Shown here: piece after piece, positions 10,859 through 22,389 of the stretch
Layout of the letters: every line of letters starts with the position of its first letter
Position numbering within the stretch: position 1 is the stretch's first letter
DNA from: Saccharina japonica
Taxonomy: Eukaryota; Sar; Phaeophyceae; Laminariales; Laminariaceae
DNA length: 64,000 nt
Direction of reading: 5' to 3'
NCBI GenBank assembly: GCA_008828725.1
Contig: MEHQ01000453.1
Coordinates: 52,310 to 116,309, forward strand
Program-made: the position numbers and the translations under genes
The notes under the pieces: generated by a model
Database searches by the model: none
What the model saw: only the letters and a program-made list of their open reading frames with translations
What the model was told of the DNA's origin: nothing

Positions 10859-12451
10859 CTGCTTATAGCATCTTTCTTTTTGTCGGGTGCACGTTTATAT
10901 ATGTATACTGTGCACTGTTTATTGTGTAACACTACTGTGTATTGTTTACCGTGTACTGTATACTGTGCACTGTTTAATGTGTACGGTACTGATGTGTACT
11001 GACTCACCCCACGGTATACCTTAATGTGGTTGTAGTTAGCTTTTTCCTTCTGAGACAGGCAGGCAGCATTCAGTATTTAGTCACTGGGACCGGTGGAGTT
11101 CCTCAAGTGAGCAACTACTAACACTCTACAGCAGTACCATAATTTTACAAGTGTATTTGTTTTAGGGCTATGTTCGCGAAGACCCTGTATGCTTGTATGT
11201 ACACCTAGGGAATTGTTGACCAGGCTTTCACTTTTTTTCAAAGTTTTTCTTCACGGACGGACCAACATATTTGGGCTACTACTGTACATGCCGCAAAAGA
11301 GAACCCCACTAGACTGGGGAACTGAGCAGGATCTCAGCCATAATAGCCATAGTGCTGGCCAAGGATGAGCGGCGCAAACCACACCGCCATCGACCGATAA
11401 GACTACTGCAGAAATACTCCAATAATACTCCATCGTGTGGCGCAGTTGTAGGTCTCGCCTTGTTTTCGTCCTCGAATCCTCTCTATACCCTAACCCTACC
11501 CTAACCCCGTCCGCCCGCCCGCCCACCTGGGAAACTTCTCAGAAAAATCTCGCAATGAAGCTGAAACGAGGACTCTGTGGAAATTATCGGAGTGAAACTA
11601 AAACGAGGAATCTGTGAAAGTTATCGGAGTGAAGCTGAAACGAGGGGTTTGTGCGCATGATCAGCTATTTTGTCGAAGCTGGGTTGACTACCACCTTTGG
11701 AGGTTAAGGGGGTCTATGAATACATGTCCAGACCTGTTGGCGAGTAGTACCGCAGTCAGCCGTCGGCTGTTGGACAGAACGCATCGAAGATTGGTATAAA
11801 TATGCTTGAATTTGTCATACAGCTCAAAACATGACATCGCATCAGGAACGCGTGTGTGATAACAACCATATTTTACACTACCATACCTCGTGTACACGGT
11901 GCACGCAAGTCTCCACAACAAGCGCAACAACGCGCCAGGCAAAAAACTTCACCTCATACACACCCCCACACAACTACTACTCAAAACTGCTGTGTGATGC
12001 GGTCAGTCCCCACGAACCTTGAGGCAACGTCTTGAGTGGCAAGCGTCGAGGCGGCACAACTCGAGGCATGGGTCATCAAAACTAGCCCTCCTCAAAACAA
12101 TGCCGGGCACCACTACTCTACAACACCACTACAAGGGCCCGCCACTGCCATCTTGCCCACGAGGGAGTGAATCCTCATTGGAACGCTGGGCATCGGTACT
12201 CTACCAACGCCACTATTACCGATGCGCGAACAAAAGTGTATTCACAAATACCACCCGACACAGAGAATGCTCCAAAAAAACGACAACGAGGAGAGGGAAC
12301 GACCAGACCTGCTACTGCCATCTTGCCCACGAGGGCATCAAGCCTCCTCGGGACGCCGGGCACCACCGCTACTCTACAACATCACTACGTGCCACCACTG
12401 CCACCTTGCCCTCGAAAGCGCGCACCACTTGTACTGCTGTTGAGGACGCAC

Positions 12452-13059
12452 CCATCAGGTATCGGCAGCGGCGGCAAACTCGCGGGGAACGGCTCGCACA
12501 GCTGCGTGCACATCAACAACGCCCTCCCCTCCGCGCTCGCGTCGTCCCAAACGCAGCACGGGTCGTAAATACGGAGCTGCGAACCCGGGCACAGGTCCAC
12601 AGCCCTGCGCGTGTCCTGCTTGAACAAAGCGTCCACACAGACACCTTCCACAGGTCGAAGGCGCTCCAAGGTAGCAACCACCACCCTTGCGTCTGCCGCG
12701 CGGCTCTCGCGGCTACCGCTAGACCCCGAAGAAACATCGGACACTCTATGAACGAAGCACAAAAAACGCACCAGACCACCCCCTCCCCTACCCAAATCTC
12801 CGTTGCCTCCTCCCCTCAAACTCGCCCCGTCGCCGCCAGCACCCTGTCTGGGTGCAGCGGGCACCAAGGTGACGTCGAGCGCAACGCTGCAGCGCGTGCG
12901 AGGGTCTCCGTGATCTCTTCCGCTGCTCCCTGCGGCTCCGCCAGAGTGTGGGTGCTTGCCGGTGTCGGGGTGGGTGTTGGTCTTAGGTGTGGGAGCGTTG
13001 CGGAAAGGAAACTCTCCCGAAAGTAGACGCGCCTCGTCGCCGTCGAAACGAGCCCTCAC
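12452..13059 (-). CDS. Long minus-strand gene, exon 9: compact C-terminal domain
   Basis: The exon starts after a textbook acceptor (TTATTTGCAG) in phase 0, matching the exon before it. After a Gly/Pro-rich linker it becomes domain-like: L-V-R-F-L-C-F-V-H-R-V-S-D-V, then A-R-V-V-V-A-T-L-E-R-L, V-C-V-D-A-L-F, G-S-Q-L-R-I-Y-D-P-C-C-V-W and A-L-L-M-C-T-Q-L-C-E-P. The alternating hydrophobic strands and the G-S-x-L-R-I-Y-D-P turn resemble an OB-fold, but this is only an impression. The frame would stop at 12385 if unspliced; a GTGCGT donor gives the end listed, and GGCAAG|GTGGCA near 12400 is an alternative. If the frame ends at 12385 the protein ends here. Confidence 0.7.
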
Positions 13060-13370
13060 CTGCAAATAAGAAACAGGAAGTAAGAAACAGGAAATACGAC
13101 ATAGAAAATAAGAAGCAGGAGACAAAAAAAACAAGACATGCCAGGTCGTAAGTGAGGAAAGAAATTAAGGAACACACGTAGGGACAAGGAAAACGGCAAA
13201 CAAAGACTACAACAAAATACAAGAAAAACAAACAAGAAACAAACTTGAGAAACCAACCAAACAAGAAAACAAGAAAATCAAAAACAGAATAAAAATAGAA
13301 ATAAGCTAACCTGAGAAAAAAACAAAGAAACAAAGAAACAAAGAAACGAAGAAACAACAACGGGGGCGCT
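13060..13370. repeat. Purine-rich intron tract
   Basis: About 300 bp of AAGAAACAGGAAATAAG-like imperfect repeats lie in the intron just upstream of exon 9. On the transcribed strand this is a long pyrimidine tract ending at the acceptor, so it may serve as an extended polypyrimidine tract. Confidence 0.75.
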
Positions 13371-13554
13371 TGGGGTTTGTTGGTCAACATTGGCACGTTC
13401 TGAGAGCCTGGTTGCAGCTCCTGCGATGCTCGAGAAAATGTGGCCGTGCATGGAACTTGAGGGGAAAATGAGTGCGAGCCTTTTTCAGACCGTGCCGATT
13501 TGGTTCGTCGCTTGTTCGGGCTCAACGTTGCACACCTTGTACAGATCATGATCT

Positions 13555-13815
13555 ATCGATCTATCTATCTATCTATCTATCTACATATCTAGACAATCGA
13601 CTCCCACTTAATGATCTATATGCAGTAGACCTTTCAGGGCAGACATGTTTCTGATCTGTATGATCTGTATGATCTAGCTCATGTTGCCGGGTGGGAACTT
13701 TATAATTTGCATGGTCTAGCACATGCTTCCTTCCTGGGTTGGATCTGTATTACTACTGCACTATTCAGATCCCGCACAACCTCTCACAATGGCTGGTGAG
13801 AAGCTACATGACATA
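13555..13815 (+). repeat. GATCTGTATGATC repeat family copy
   Basis: An ATCT microsatellite (13557-13584) is followed by tandem GATCTGTATGATCTGTATG and a conserved tail (CTCATGTTGCCGGGTGGGAAC, then a segment like TTCCTGGGTTGGATCTGTA). Related copies are at 41700-42060 (inverted), 49030-49260 and 49610-49865. Confidence 0.75.
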
Positions 13816-14148
13816 TCTGTACATTATCTATCTGAACTGTCCGGCGTTCCCTGTTCGCCCGGCGGAATGAGGAAGAGGCGCAGGCGCGGCCTAACACAGA
13901 CGGCACACTCGACAACTAATGCGCTGACAGAGTCAACAAGCCTCGCACCATCAAGCACGACGCATGCGTCCGAACAACGTAATAATCAATATAACTCAAC
14001 CATAGCAATAGTACGGAACCAATACACTATTAATAGCACCGCTACGCCCGCGGCCGACCCTCGCGACACCCGGCACACAAACAAGACACGCTTTTCACGC
14101 TATCCATACTACTGCTACGTACATGAAAAACAAAAGACCGCTTTGTCC

Positions 14149-14249
14149 TAAACCCCTTTCGCCACTGCCACCACTGAAAACGTGACCCCATACTAATTCC
14201 AAGTAGTTTTTCACAAAAACGAGGGGAGGGCGCAGTTATCAAGCGGTTC
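14149..14249 (+). mobile_element. Family A inverted-repeat element copy
   Basis: Degenerate copy of the TTAACCC-ended element. It has the TACTAATTCCAAGTAG core and lies in the intron of the long minus-strand gene, just after the exon 8 donor. Confidence 0.5.
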
Positions 14250-14365
14250 ATGTAGATATCGTGCGAGTGTTCATTTTCATACGCAAAACCCTCCCTACAC
14301 TTAAGAGTAGTAAAAAAAAGCGCAACAGCACGCAAAACAAAAAAAGGCCCCGGGACGAAAAGTAC

Positions 14366-14785
14366 CTGCTGCAGAAGTCGCCCGAGTGGCCCATTTCCCG
14401 CTCCTCCGCCTCGTTTCCGCCTCACGGATGCCGATCCTGTCGCCGATGACCCCGACGGTGGCACCCACCCCGAACCCCCGTCCCTCAAAGGAGTAGAAAA
14501 CGCCGCCCAAGGTGCCTGCATCGTGCCCGGAGAGCGTCCCACCTTGCCTTCTCCCCCGCTTCCGAAGGATGGTCTCCAGTCGCCGTGCCGAGTCGAGGAG
14601 GACGCGGCGGCAGCTGGCGCGGAGGGGGCGTGGGGGGTTTGTCGCCCGAAGGTAGACGCCGAAGCGGACCGCGGTGGTCGAACGGGGGTGCGGGGTGGGG
14701 GGCCGGTCGGATCGTCGCTTTCGTTCTGCTGCCCTCGTCTTTGTTGTTGCTGCTGCTGATGCTTTTGCTGTTGCTGTGGGTGGTT

Positions 14786-14839
<54 letters not shown>

Positions 14840-15691
14840 ATGTTGGTGTTGCCGTGGAGTTTGCTGTCCCGTTCGCTCGCTTCGCGGTGTTTCCGGTGCA
14901 GTCGCTGCCCTAAGCCCGTCTCCCCCTCGAAGCTGGCCCACTGGTGACACGTCCGACGGGGCCGATTGAGCCGCGAGTCGCTGTTGCTGGGCATCGGCAC
15001 CGCCTTCGCTCCTCGAGGGTCCATCGCCCTTGTCTAAGTCCCTTGACACAGCCCCCACTCCATCGTCGTCGACGAGCCGAGCACGATCACCCTCCCCGCG
15101 CAACCCGTTCGCGCCCGAACGAGCTTGATCTAGGCGAGCTTCTTCGGTCGCCGCAAGACCGGGTGAGACCACCGGGTCATTCGACAACCCCGTTCGGCCA
15201 CCACGACCCGTCTCCAGCTCACCCCCCTGACCTCCAGCCCCGCCCATGCTCGCAATGTCACCGGCACCACCAAGCGCCCCACCAAGCGCACAGTCGCCTT
15301 CCCCCAACGCACGATCGTCGTACTCACAGACGCCGTCGTCAGGACCTTCTTCGCCACCATCCCCGTCTCGCGCTCCGCTCCCCCTCCGCGAGGTTCCATT
15401 TCGCGTGGACCAATGAGCGACGTCGGCACCGTCACTCATGAAACCGTCGTCGTCTTCGTCCGAGCCGACCTCCTCCACCTCCTCCGCTTTTACCCCTGCA
15501 CGGGAGGCAGACGCCGGACCCATCCGGGTGGGGTCGAACGACGCCTCGGGAGTTCCACCGGAGAGGCCGGGTTGCCTCCCTCGGAGACGAGCGTAGGGGT
15601 CACCTCGATGCCCCCCAAGGTGACTGTCCTTCCCCCAAGCGGCGCGCCGGCGGGGCGATGAGTTGGCGGCGGCTTGGAATACTGCCGTGAG
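14366..15691 (-). CDS. Long minus-strand gene, exon 8: main low-complexity exon with polyglutamine
   Basis: A 442-codon exon, phase 0 at both ends. It starts after an acceptor at CGCACAG and ends at CTGCAGCAG|GTACTT. In order it holds a basic Ser/Arg/Gly region, an acidic patch (E-E-V-E-E-V-G-S-D-E-D-D-D-G-F), Gly/Asp-rich stretches, a polyglutamine block of about 18 Gln with a few His and Pro (14750-14845), and a Ser/Pro/Ala-rich tail. Acidic, Gln-rich and Ser/Pro-rich segments in one long disordered chain are common in transcriptional or chromatin regulators. That is only an analogy; no domain was recognised. Frames on the other strand across this exon are shadows. Confidence 0.8.
14787..14840. 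repeat. CAG/CTG trinucleotide tract in exon 8
   Basis: About 18 near-perfect CTG units on the plus strand, translated as polyglutamine from the minus strand. Tract length may vary between individuals. Confidence 0.9.
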
Positions 15692-15959
15692 CTGTGCGCG
15701 TGAGGGGTGTGTGGGTGGGTGGGTGCGGCCAAGGGGGTCGGGGATATAACGGAGATTCAGGGTTAGGGTTGGAAACGTGAGCGATGGGAAGCTCTGGAGC
15801 GCGTTTGGGACGTCATCGGGGTGTCCTAACGCACAGAAAAAAAACACGAAAAAATGTACGAAACTGATTGTTTTTTTTTTGTATGTAGTATAGCATCCGG
15901 GTGTCTTGACGTGCAGAGAGCGCTACAGCGCTTGAGACGACATTGGGGCGCAACAAAGA

Positions 15960-16140
15960 CGAAAGGCGAACACTAAAATCATCACTGAGACAAGCACCAT
16001 AACTAAGACTAAGACCAAAACTAAGGCTTAGACTTAGCCCCGAGACTAAGCCCAAGAGTAAGACTAGACCAAGACTAAGACCACAAAGACGACTACTAAG
16101 ATTAAGAGCGATACCAACACGAAGCCTAACACAAATACTA
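15960..16140. repeat. AAGACTAAGACC-type low-complexity repeat
   Basis: Imperfect units of 6-12 bp built from ACTAAG and AAGACC run through the intron between exons 7 and 8. Confidence 0.75.
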
Positions 16141-16315
16141 ACACTGAATGGCTAAGACCGACACTTACAGTAACCCTGCAGCAGGCAGAACCACATGCAT
16201 GCTGCTGCATCAATTCGATTGGGGCGTGCGCACAACCGGCCTACACGAACCTCCAAAACCCACCAACAAAAGAAACAACGATAGTTCCACGGGAGGAGTT
16301 AAACGTTACGCTCAC

Positions 16316-16519
16316 CTTGATCGTGCGACCCTCTCCTTCTTGTCCCCCCTTCGCCCCCGCCCTAGCCAGCAACCTTGACCCGGGGGGGGCTTTCGAACCC
16401 GTCCCCGGATGTCTCGCTCCTGTGGTGTGGTAGTGTTCCTTACCGTTGTTGTCGTTACCGCGGGACGCGATCGCGGCGCCAGGAGGTTGCAACGGCGATC
16501 GAACAGCCGAGCTCCCGCC
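16316..16519 (-). CDS. Long minus-strand gene, exon 7
   Basis: Sixty-eight codons between CCCTTCAG and CAAG|GTGAGC, phase 0 to phase 0. It reads G-G-S-S-A-V-R-S-P-L-Q-P-P-G-A-A and ends G-Q-E-G-E-G-R-T-I-K. The exon is Gly/Ser/Arg-rich and basic like its neighbours, and the borders preserve one reading frame from the exon before to the exon after. Confidence 0.65.
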
Positions 16520-17439
16520 CTGAAGGGGACACCGGGCCGAGCAAGCAGGCGTGCCGGGGCGGAAGGGGGGGGGGGGTCGGAAAAAAAATCGCTCGGGAGT
16601 TCTGTGTATATTCTGTGTGGGGTGGACGCCGCAAGCAGGTTATCTCTTGTGTGGTTAGTGTTAGTGTGTGCAGCACACACCGAGGTGGGCTGGTATCTCG
16701 GGTCTACACGGAACGGAGTGGCTGACCCTCTTGGGTGGGTGACCTTGGAATTGTGTGTAATGAGGCGGTACTATCTAGGGGAAGGGGATCTGGTGTCCAC
16801 AACTGGAGGCTTTTGTCCTGGTGTGGTTCCCACGTCGTGGAGGCGAAAGGGGTTTCACTTGTCCTTTACCATGGGAGCAAGGGATCGCACCCTCGAAACC
16901 AACGACTCACGCCAGTAAATATGCGCGCACTGCAGGTCATGGCGGGACATACCCTTGCGACAAAGGTGCGCGAGGGGCATATTGCACCAGTATACGTAGC
17001 TACGTTAAAACCCAGTGGTCGTATTTTGCTACAGCGGGAAAATGTTTTACAGTAGAAAAGGCGAACAAGCAAGTGTTGGCATGTAGCACGAGCAGGCCAG
17101 GGGTGCGTGAGATGGTATCGCACCAACACATGCATTCACGCTTTCCCCGCCGTGGCAACCGCAAGACATCCCCGCAGGGGCACAGACAGACGAGCTGCGA
17201 GCATTCGAGACAGGGGCTTCTAAACGAAGTTGAGGCCCTTCCACAACCATAGGCATCACTACATGGTTGACAATCACAACCATATGCACACAGCCACAAC
17301 CACAGCCACAGCCACAACACACCCACATAGCCACAACTATTAACACAACCAAAAACACAACGATAATGACAGTCACACATGACCATTCTACCGCAATTGA
17401 AACGAAGTGTCTATCCTGGAATGAGGTCTTGCTGCATAC

Positions 17440-17645
17440 CTTGCCAGCCCATCTAGCCGGTCTGTCTGTTAAGGAAGGGCGATTCAGCGTCCCGCTATTC
17501 CCGCCGGCTTGGCGAGACGAGGCGGCTTCGCCGCGTTGAGAAGAAGCGGTAGACGGTCGCCCTGATGAAGGGTCGACGCCGCCACCACCTGGATGACCTG
17601 CAGACGAGAAGGAAGACCCTAAGCTTAGAGTTGGCTCCCCTCTTC

Positions 17646-17683
<38 letters not shown>

Positions 17684-17844
17684 TGTCGCGACTGCTGATG
17701 CTGCGGTTGCCGTTGCTGGTGCTGCTGCTGTCGCTGTTGCTGCGGTTGTTGCCGTTTATGCTGCTGCTGTTGCTGCTGTTGTTGCTGTTGTTGCTGTTGC
17801 CGTTGCTGCTGCGGTTGTTGTCGCTGCTGTTGCTGCTGCTGCTG
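17440..17844 (-). CDS. Long minus-strand gene, exon 6: polyglutamine
   Basis: One hundred and thirty-five codons, phase 0 at both ends. The first half is nearly all Gln with interspersed Arg, Pro and His (17641-17844). The second half is Ser/Gly/Arg-rich and ends P-A-R-W-A-G-K at a CAAG|GTATGC donor. Because the exon begins inside CAG units, any CAG could act as the acceptor, so the exact start is uncertain but the phase is not. Confidence 0.7.
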
Positions 17845-18335
17845 CTCGCATATTAGCGGGATCATAAAAAAGGCGGGCGGAGAAGGGCGGACGGGCACAC
17901 GGCACAGACTGATTCAGCGTCGACTTGCGCTACCACCATCCGTCTGTGCACTTGTGCACTGCTGTATATGCTGCCAGAGACTAGCGTGCCGGTTCAAAAT
18001 CGCAACACGCCCCTGCACCGGGCCAAGTTTACGTAGCACCGAAGCAAGGCGAACCAAGCGCCTACACATCGGGACACCACCACGGCGTGGCATGTTTTTT
18101 CGCATGGGGCTGCGCGAGGCGCCAGCATTCTACGTACCCTGCACTGGTCAGGGTCCAAATACACAATACACAATCATGTGATTTGTTGAGTATCCAACTT
18201 TTCGCGCTTGACACAAGACTCGACAACAATCGAGCCGGCCGCGCCCCCCCCCAAAACGAACCACAAGCCCACAGGCCAGGCGTAACGCAGCCGAAAATCC
18301 GTGCTGTCCTATCCAAAGCCTCCCGCGTTCATCAC

Positions 18336-18531
18336 CTGTCCTGTGTGGCGTGGTCGCCGGCTGCTGTCGGGGCCACGGTGCCTCGAAGCCGATGCCGCGG
18401 GTACAGCCACCCCCTGCTCTGCCCGCTGCCTGGCCGACCCAGTAGGCGCGTCTTGCTCTGGGCTCTTCCGGTAGGCTTTCGGAGGCGGGGGTGCTGCACC
18501 ACGGAGTGCGGGCCAGGCCACGGCTCCAAAC
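18336..18531 (-). CDS. Long minus-strand gene, exon 5
   Basis: Enters in phase 2 after GACGGCAG and leaves in phase 0 at ACAG|GTGATG. It reads F-G-A-V-A-W-P-A-L-R-G-A-A-P-P-P-P, then K-A-Y-R-K-S-P-E-Q-D, ending H-T-G-Q. The phase 2 entry exactly fits the exon before it, which supports the joined model. Confidence 0.65.
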
Positions 18532-18884
18532 CTGCCGTCGGACAGGAGCGCAAAGTTAAAGATGTCAAAGTTAGAGCTGTCTGGAGTTAGTTTTTTTACC
18601 CTAAAGAGTCGGTATTTTGGCGTGACGTAACGCAACTCGTTCTACTACTCAACCGTCGTAGTATACCCAAGGCTACACCGTTCATCCCAAGCACCCCCCC
18701 CTTCCCTACATTCCTTTGTCGTACCGCTGCTGTGAACGTCGGGGTTGGATGCACGGTCATATACAACGCTTTGCGCGTCGCTGACGGCAATCATTTGACG
18801 TGGAACCGGACGTTTAGCCGCATAAAACTTGACCGCGCGATGCCCAACCATCGCGTAGCCCCCTTCGCCACGGACAAGACGGCC

Positions 18885-19258
18885 AAAAGCGCCATCAGCA
18901 GGCGGTGTACCACTACACGTGCTACGCCTGCTGAAAAAATGATGTACAAAATGCTACCAGAAGGCCACTACATGTCCCACGCCTGCTGTAAAAAGGGTGT
19001 ACAAAACCGTCATCACAAGGCCACTACATGTGCTACGCCTGCTGCAAAACTGGTGTACAAAACGCCATCAGAAGGCCACCACATGTACAACTCCTTTTGC
19101 AAAAACAGTGTAGACTACTGTACGCTCGTACGAAGCACCCCGCTCGGCAGGTAGCGAAGGCGACACGTGCTACGATAGAGGTACTGTACCTTTTTTGTGC
19201 TACGATAGAGGTACTGTACCTTTTTTTGTGCTACAATAGAGGTACTGTACCTTTTTTT
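18885..19258. repeat. Two tandem arrays (about 60-bp and 31-bp units)
   Basis: From 18885 to about 19115, roughly four copies of a 60-bp unit occur with a core like CACTACATGTGCTACGCCTG. From 19168 to 19258 there are three copies of a 31-bp unit starting GTGCTACGATAGAGGTACTG. The latter is the end sequence of family C elements, so the element end has been tandemly amplified. Confidence 0.8.
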
Positions 19259-19490
19259 GGCTGAAACGTTTTCTGAAATATCGGGCAAAGACTTTCATTC
19301 ACTCGTCGGTTCCTATAATTTTAATATATTACTTAGGCCATGGGATTGCTCATCAGGTATGATAGCACTTTAATCTTCCTCCAAAATCAGTTTTTGACTT
19401 ACTATTAGTATAGAGGTCCTCAAGTGACCACCCTCAGAAGGCTAAAGCTTATTAGCAATATCATGGTGCACCTCTACCACACCGTACCAT
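19168..19490. mobile_element. Family C inverted-repeat element
   Basis: Ends carry CTACGATAGAGGT on the left and the inverse GTGCACCTCTA on the right. The interior closely matches 32744-33080, sharing TATAGAGGTCCT, AAGTGACCACCCTCAGAAGG and other blocks in the same order. Shorter relatives are at 42479-42724 and 60644-60950. No coding capacity was seen. Confidence 0.65.
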
Positions 19491-19534
19491 GCGTCAGGCA
19501 GTGCGTGCTACAGCGGACGCGCCACCCGACATAC

Positions 19535-19731
19535 CTGTGGCTCGATCCCGCCGCCGTTGCCGTTGACGCGGCCGCTCTTTTCCGCTTTTGGCTGGCGATG
19601 CCACCATCGCCTCCCGCCACCGCTATCGCCGCAGCTGGAGACGACTGTGCCGTCATATTCCCTCGCCCGCCCACGGCAGAAAAAACGGCAGCTCGGCCAA
19701 GACCAGGGGAGGCGCCGAGAGGAGAGCGCAC
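19535..19731 (-). CDS. Long minus-strand gene, exon 4 (possible nuclear localisation signal)
   Basis: Enters in phase 0 after CAGAAGCAG and leaves in phase 2 at a strong donor (CCACAG|GTATGT). It reads V-R-S-P-L-G-A-S-P-G-L-G-R-A-A-V, with A-S-Q-K-R-K-R-A-A-A near the end. The K-R-K-R cluster could be a monopartite nuclear localisation signal (inference). A Met five codons before the acceptor gives an alternative start if the exons upstream belong to another gene. Confidence 0.65.
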
Positions 19732-20579
19732 CTGCTTCTGCTCGGGCAGATCCATAAAAACGGATGGCCACGGTCGAGGTGGCGGGAAACGAGGCACTCG
19801 CTGTTAGATGGCGTGCGCTTCTGAAAAATTCCCGTTGCGCAGCACCAACAGGCATCTGACTTATTAATAGGTAGTGTGCATGGTGAACCATTGTAGTCTA
19901 AGGGCAGTAGAGACTATCAATACTGCTATAATCGCACAGGAGCGTGTCCAGAGATGTAACGGGTGCGTGTATAGTCTATATGGCGTTGAATATATACGAA
20001 GTACGCCATGTAATTCTGCCACGAGGTGTCACATGAACAGAAGGGGAGTTTGAAGCGAGACCCCTCATCCTCTAACGCAACGCGCGGAGTTCCAGGGGTA
20101 GTGCATGCCGATCGTAGGTTATACTGGAGGGCACCCCAGCAGCTAAGCCCCTTGTGATAGGACTGCACTCCCGTTTTAGTCCCAAATTACTTGAACTTAT
20201 ACTACAAATGTCTCTATACGTACAGCGCACTGGTAAAAGGGTTATAAAGGCTGCAGGGGACCGCGGCTGCAGGAGATCATGACCAAGCTTCCACATCGAC
20301 ATCCTACGCCCACCGGGAGCAGCATGCCACATGGCCCACCGCAGTCGAATCGCCCGAAACTAAACAAAAAACTCTCCCTCTCCCCGCCCAACCGAGCCCG
20401 TTGCCCTGCGATTGGAAACCCCGGATTGCACTATCACAGAGTCCCAATCGGCCCCGACGACTCGAAGTCCCCCATCACTCCTCACAGCAAAGGCACATTG
20501 CTGTCGCACAGCATGCAAAACTACGAGGTGACACGCAGATCTAGGTCTAGGCCCCCGTCTTCTAGTTAGTCTTCCTCAC

Positions 20580-20720
20580 CGCGGGCGACCGTGGCGAGCC
20601 CCTCAAGCGCGCCAAGCAGTCGGCCATCGGCTTGGGCAGCGCACCTTGCTCGTCCACCGCGCGCCCCAAAGACGACGCACTAGCAGGCGATGCCGCGTGA
20701 CCATTGGTTGCCGCTACCTT
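20580..20720 (-). CDS. Long minus-strand gene, exon 3 (candidate)
   Basis: Forty-seven codons, phase 0 at both ends, between GCGCCTAG and GCG|GTGAGG. It reads K-V-A-A-T-N-G-H-A-A-S-P-A-S-A-S-S-L-G-R and ends R-G-S-P-R-S-P-A. The acceptor has only a modest pyrimidine tract, so this is the weakest exon of the model, but composition and phase fit both neighbours. Confidence 0.5.
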
Positions 20721-21261
20721 CTAGGCGCAAACCGCGCGTGGCGCAAAACATGCATCGCAAACGTGGAAGGGGCGGCGGCCTGGTCAGATGCAGTTGGGGC
20801 TGGCGCACCAATCCCACACAGAAGCTCAGGGGGTGTCAGCAAGAGATAGCAGGCAGTGCCCGTACACAGGTGGGCAAACTCTCATCGCCACGGGTATCAA
20901 AAAATATATCAGCTACCCTACTACCAAGTTCGATACCTAAAAACGATGGGTATACTATATAGAACCGTGTGAAAAATGAGTACTGTATGGAACCATGTGA
21001 AAAATAATGTTGTTTTTTTATCTAAATTCGTACGGAAAGCCCACCCCCCGACGCACTTTTGTTCATTCAAACCTTGGGCGGCGTGTGGTGCGGTTTTCCC
21101 TTTAGGCCGTGCACGAATACCCCTGACAATCATGCTATTATTACAACGTTGGGGACAAACTATCAACGAATTAAAAAACATCACCAATACGGGGGGGGGG
21201 GCATAGTAATAGCAGTATTCCGTATAGAATTAGAACCTAATGTAGTAAGAAGTAACAGTAA

Positions 21262-22091
21262 GGGCCCGTATTAACGAGTATGAAATAAATTCAATTTGGA
21301 AAAAATAATATTCAAATACGCTTTTCATTGGTCAACACACGCACCAGCATCAAAGATTAGGATCTTGGGGTCTAATCAATTTGAATTGGACGAAAAAACC
21401 AAGAAGGTCCCAGGACCTTCTTTTCCAAAGAATTCAAATCAAATTGAGGAGTTGGCCCGACTTGGACCGGCATGTCCACGGTGGGCAAACGCCCCCGGTA
21501 CAATCTGGTAATTTCTTGGTGGCATCGATGACCACGACCGAGGCGACAACACGTGAACCACAACCCGAGGCCACCGGGACAACAGCCGCGCCCACGCCTA
21601 TAGACAATAGCACAGCGTACCCCGGCGGTGGCGCCTCAAAACCAATCATGGCGGTCGCAATCCCAACTTTTCAACCAGCTCGATGCTCCAACCCGATCAA
21701 AAACCGAGCGATCGACCCAAAAACAGCATGATACGCTCAAGACTTCGATAACACAATCGCCGCCCCTGTCTCGCCCGTGGCGTTCCAGGGATCCCTACGC
21801 CCACCCAGGAGACCCTGAGAGCGATAGCTTCCTAGCCTGGGCGGTCAAAAGCAAAAGTATGCTGGCGGCGGCGCGCACGCGTCGACGCATGCTTTCCCTC
21901 TCGTCTCCTCTCGTCGATTTTTTTCACCTGGGCGCTGTGACGCATGCTGCGTTTTTTCGATTTCATAAATATTTGAACGAGCAATTCACTATTCCCCATA
22001 GGACGCAAACCACTTTTTTTTTGCGAAATCACATTCAAATAGGATTTTATTTTCCAAAATGATTTTTTGCTGTCTTCGTTAAGATGGGCCC
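21262..22091. mobile_element. PIF/Harbinger-like non-autonomous element (830 bp)
   Basis: Starts with GGGCCCGTATTAACGA and ends with the inverse, diverged (CTTCGTTAAGATGGGCCC). The first 100 bp closely match the small element at 62707-62915. Flanks are TAA on the left and TTA on the right, close to the 3-bp TWA target duplications of PIF/Harbinger transposons, whose termini often begin GGGCC. No transposase frame is visible. The element lies in the intron between exons 2 and 3 of the long minus-strand gene. A frame around 21750-21950 (P-G-D-P-E-S-D-S-F-L-A-W) is mildly protein-like and could be captured sequence. Confidence 0.65.
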
Positions 22092-22139
22092 TTAAGGGGC
22101 CCCTTCGGCCAAAAAATATAAGAAGAGTACGTATATACT

Positions 22140-22167
22140 TTTTTTTTTTTTTTTTTTTGTTTTGTGT

Positions 22168-22204
<37 letters not shown>
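22140..22204. repeat. Poly-T followed by poly-G
   Basis: About 20 T, a short spacer, then about 36 G. Homopolymers this long are prone to sequencing and assembly error, so coordinates beyond this point could shift by a few bases. Confidence 0.9.
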
Positions 22205-22205
<1 letters not shown>

Positions 22206-22389
22206 CTGCTCACCCCTACAGAAACACCTGCACCACGAAGTGTGCAGCTTGTTGCCAGAAACGCATAGCTGTGCACCCTCAGGGTCGTGAGGGCCCTCAT
22301 ACTTGTATGCATCTACTGCGCGACTACACCATAAAACTTGGAACCAGAGGCTAATGCACAGCTCCGATGAAATTTGAATCCCCCCACAC

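Noticed and set aside
11480..11508. Interstitial telomere repeat (CCCTAACCCTACCCTAACCCC)
   Set aside because: Only about three units; similar short GTTAGGGTTAG words at 32708, 36289 and 62328 suggest chance or minor remnants, not a telomere fusion.
11251..11526. Minus-strand frame ending near an ACTGCGCCACACG segment
   Set aside because: Mildly protein-like, but no acceptable acceptor and donor pair was found, and it overlaps the CCCTAAC repeat.
12019..13026. 335-codon plus-strand open frame
   Set aside because: It overlaps minus-strand exon 9 and low-GC repeats, reads as Arg/His/Thr-rich shadow translation, and has no domain or splice support.
14585..14947. Plus-strand polyleucine/polyalanine frames over CTG runs
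   Set aside because: They are shadows of the polyglutamine exon on the minus strand, which has good splice borders and phase.
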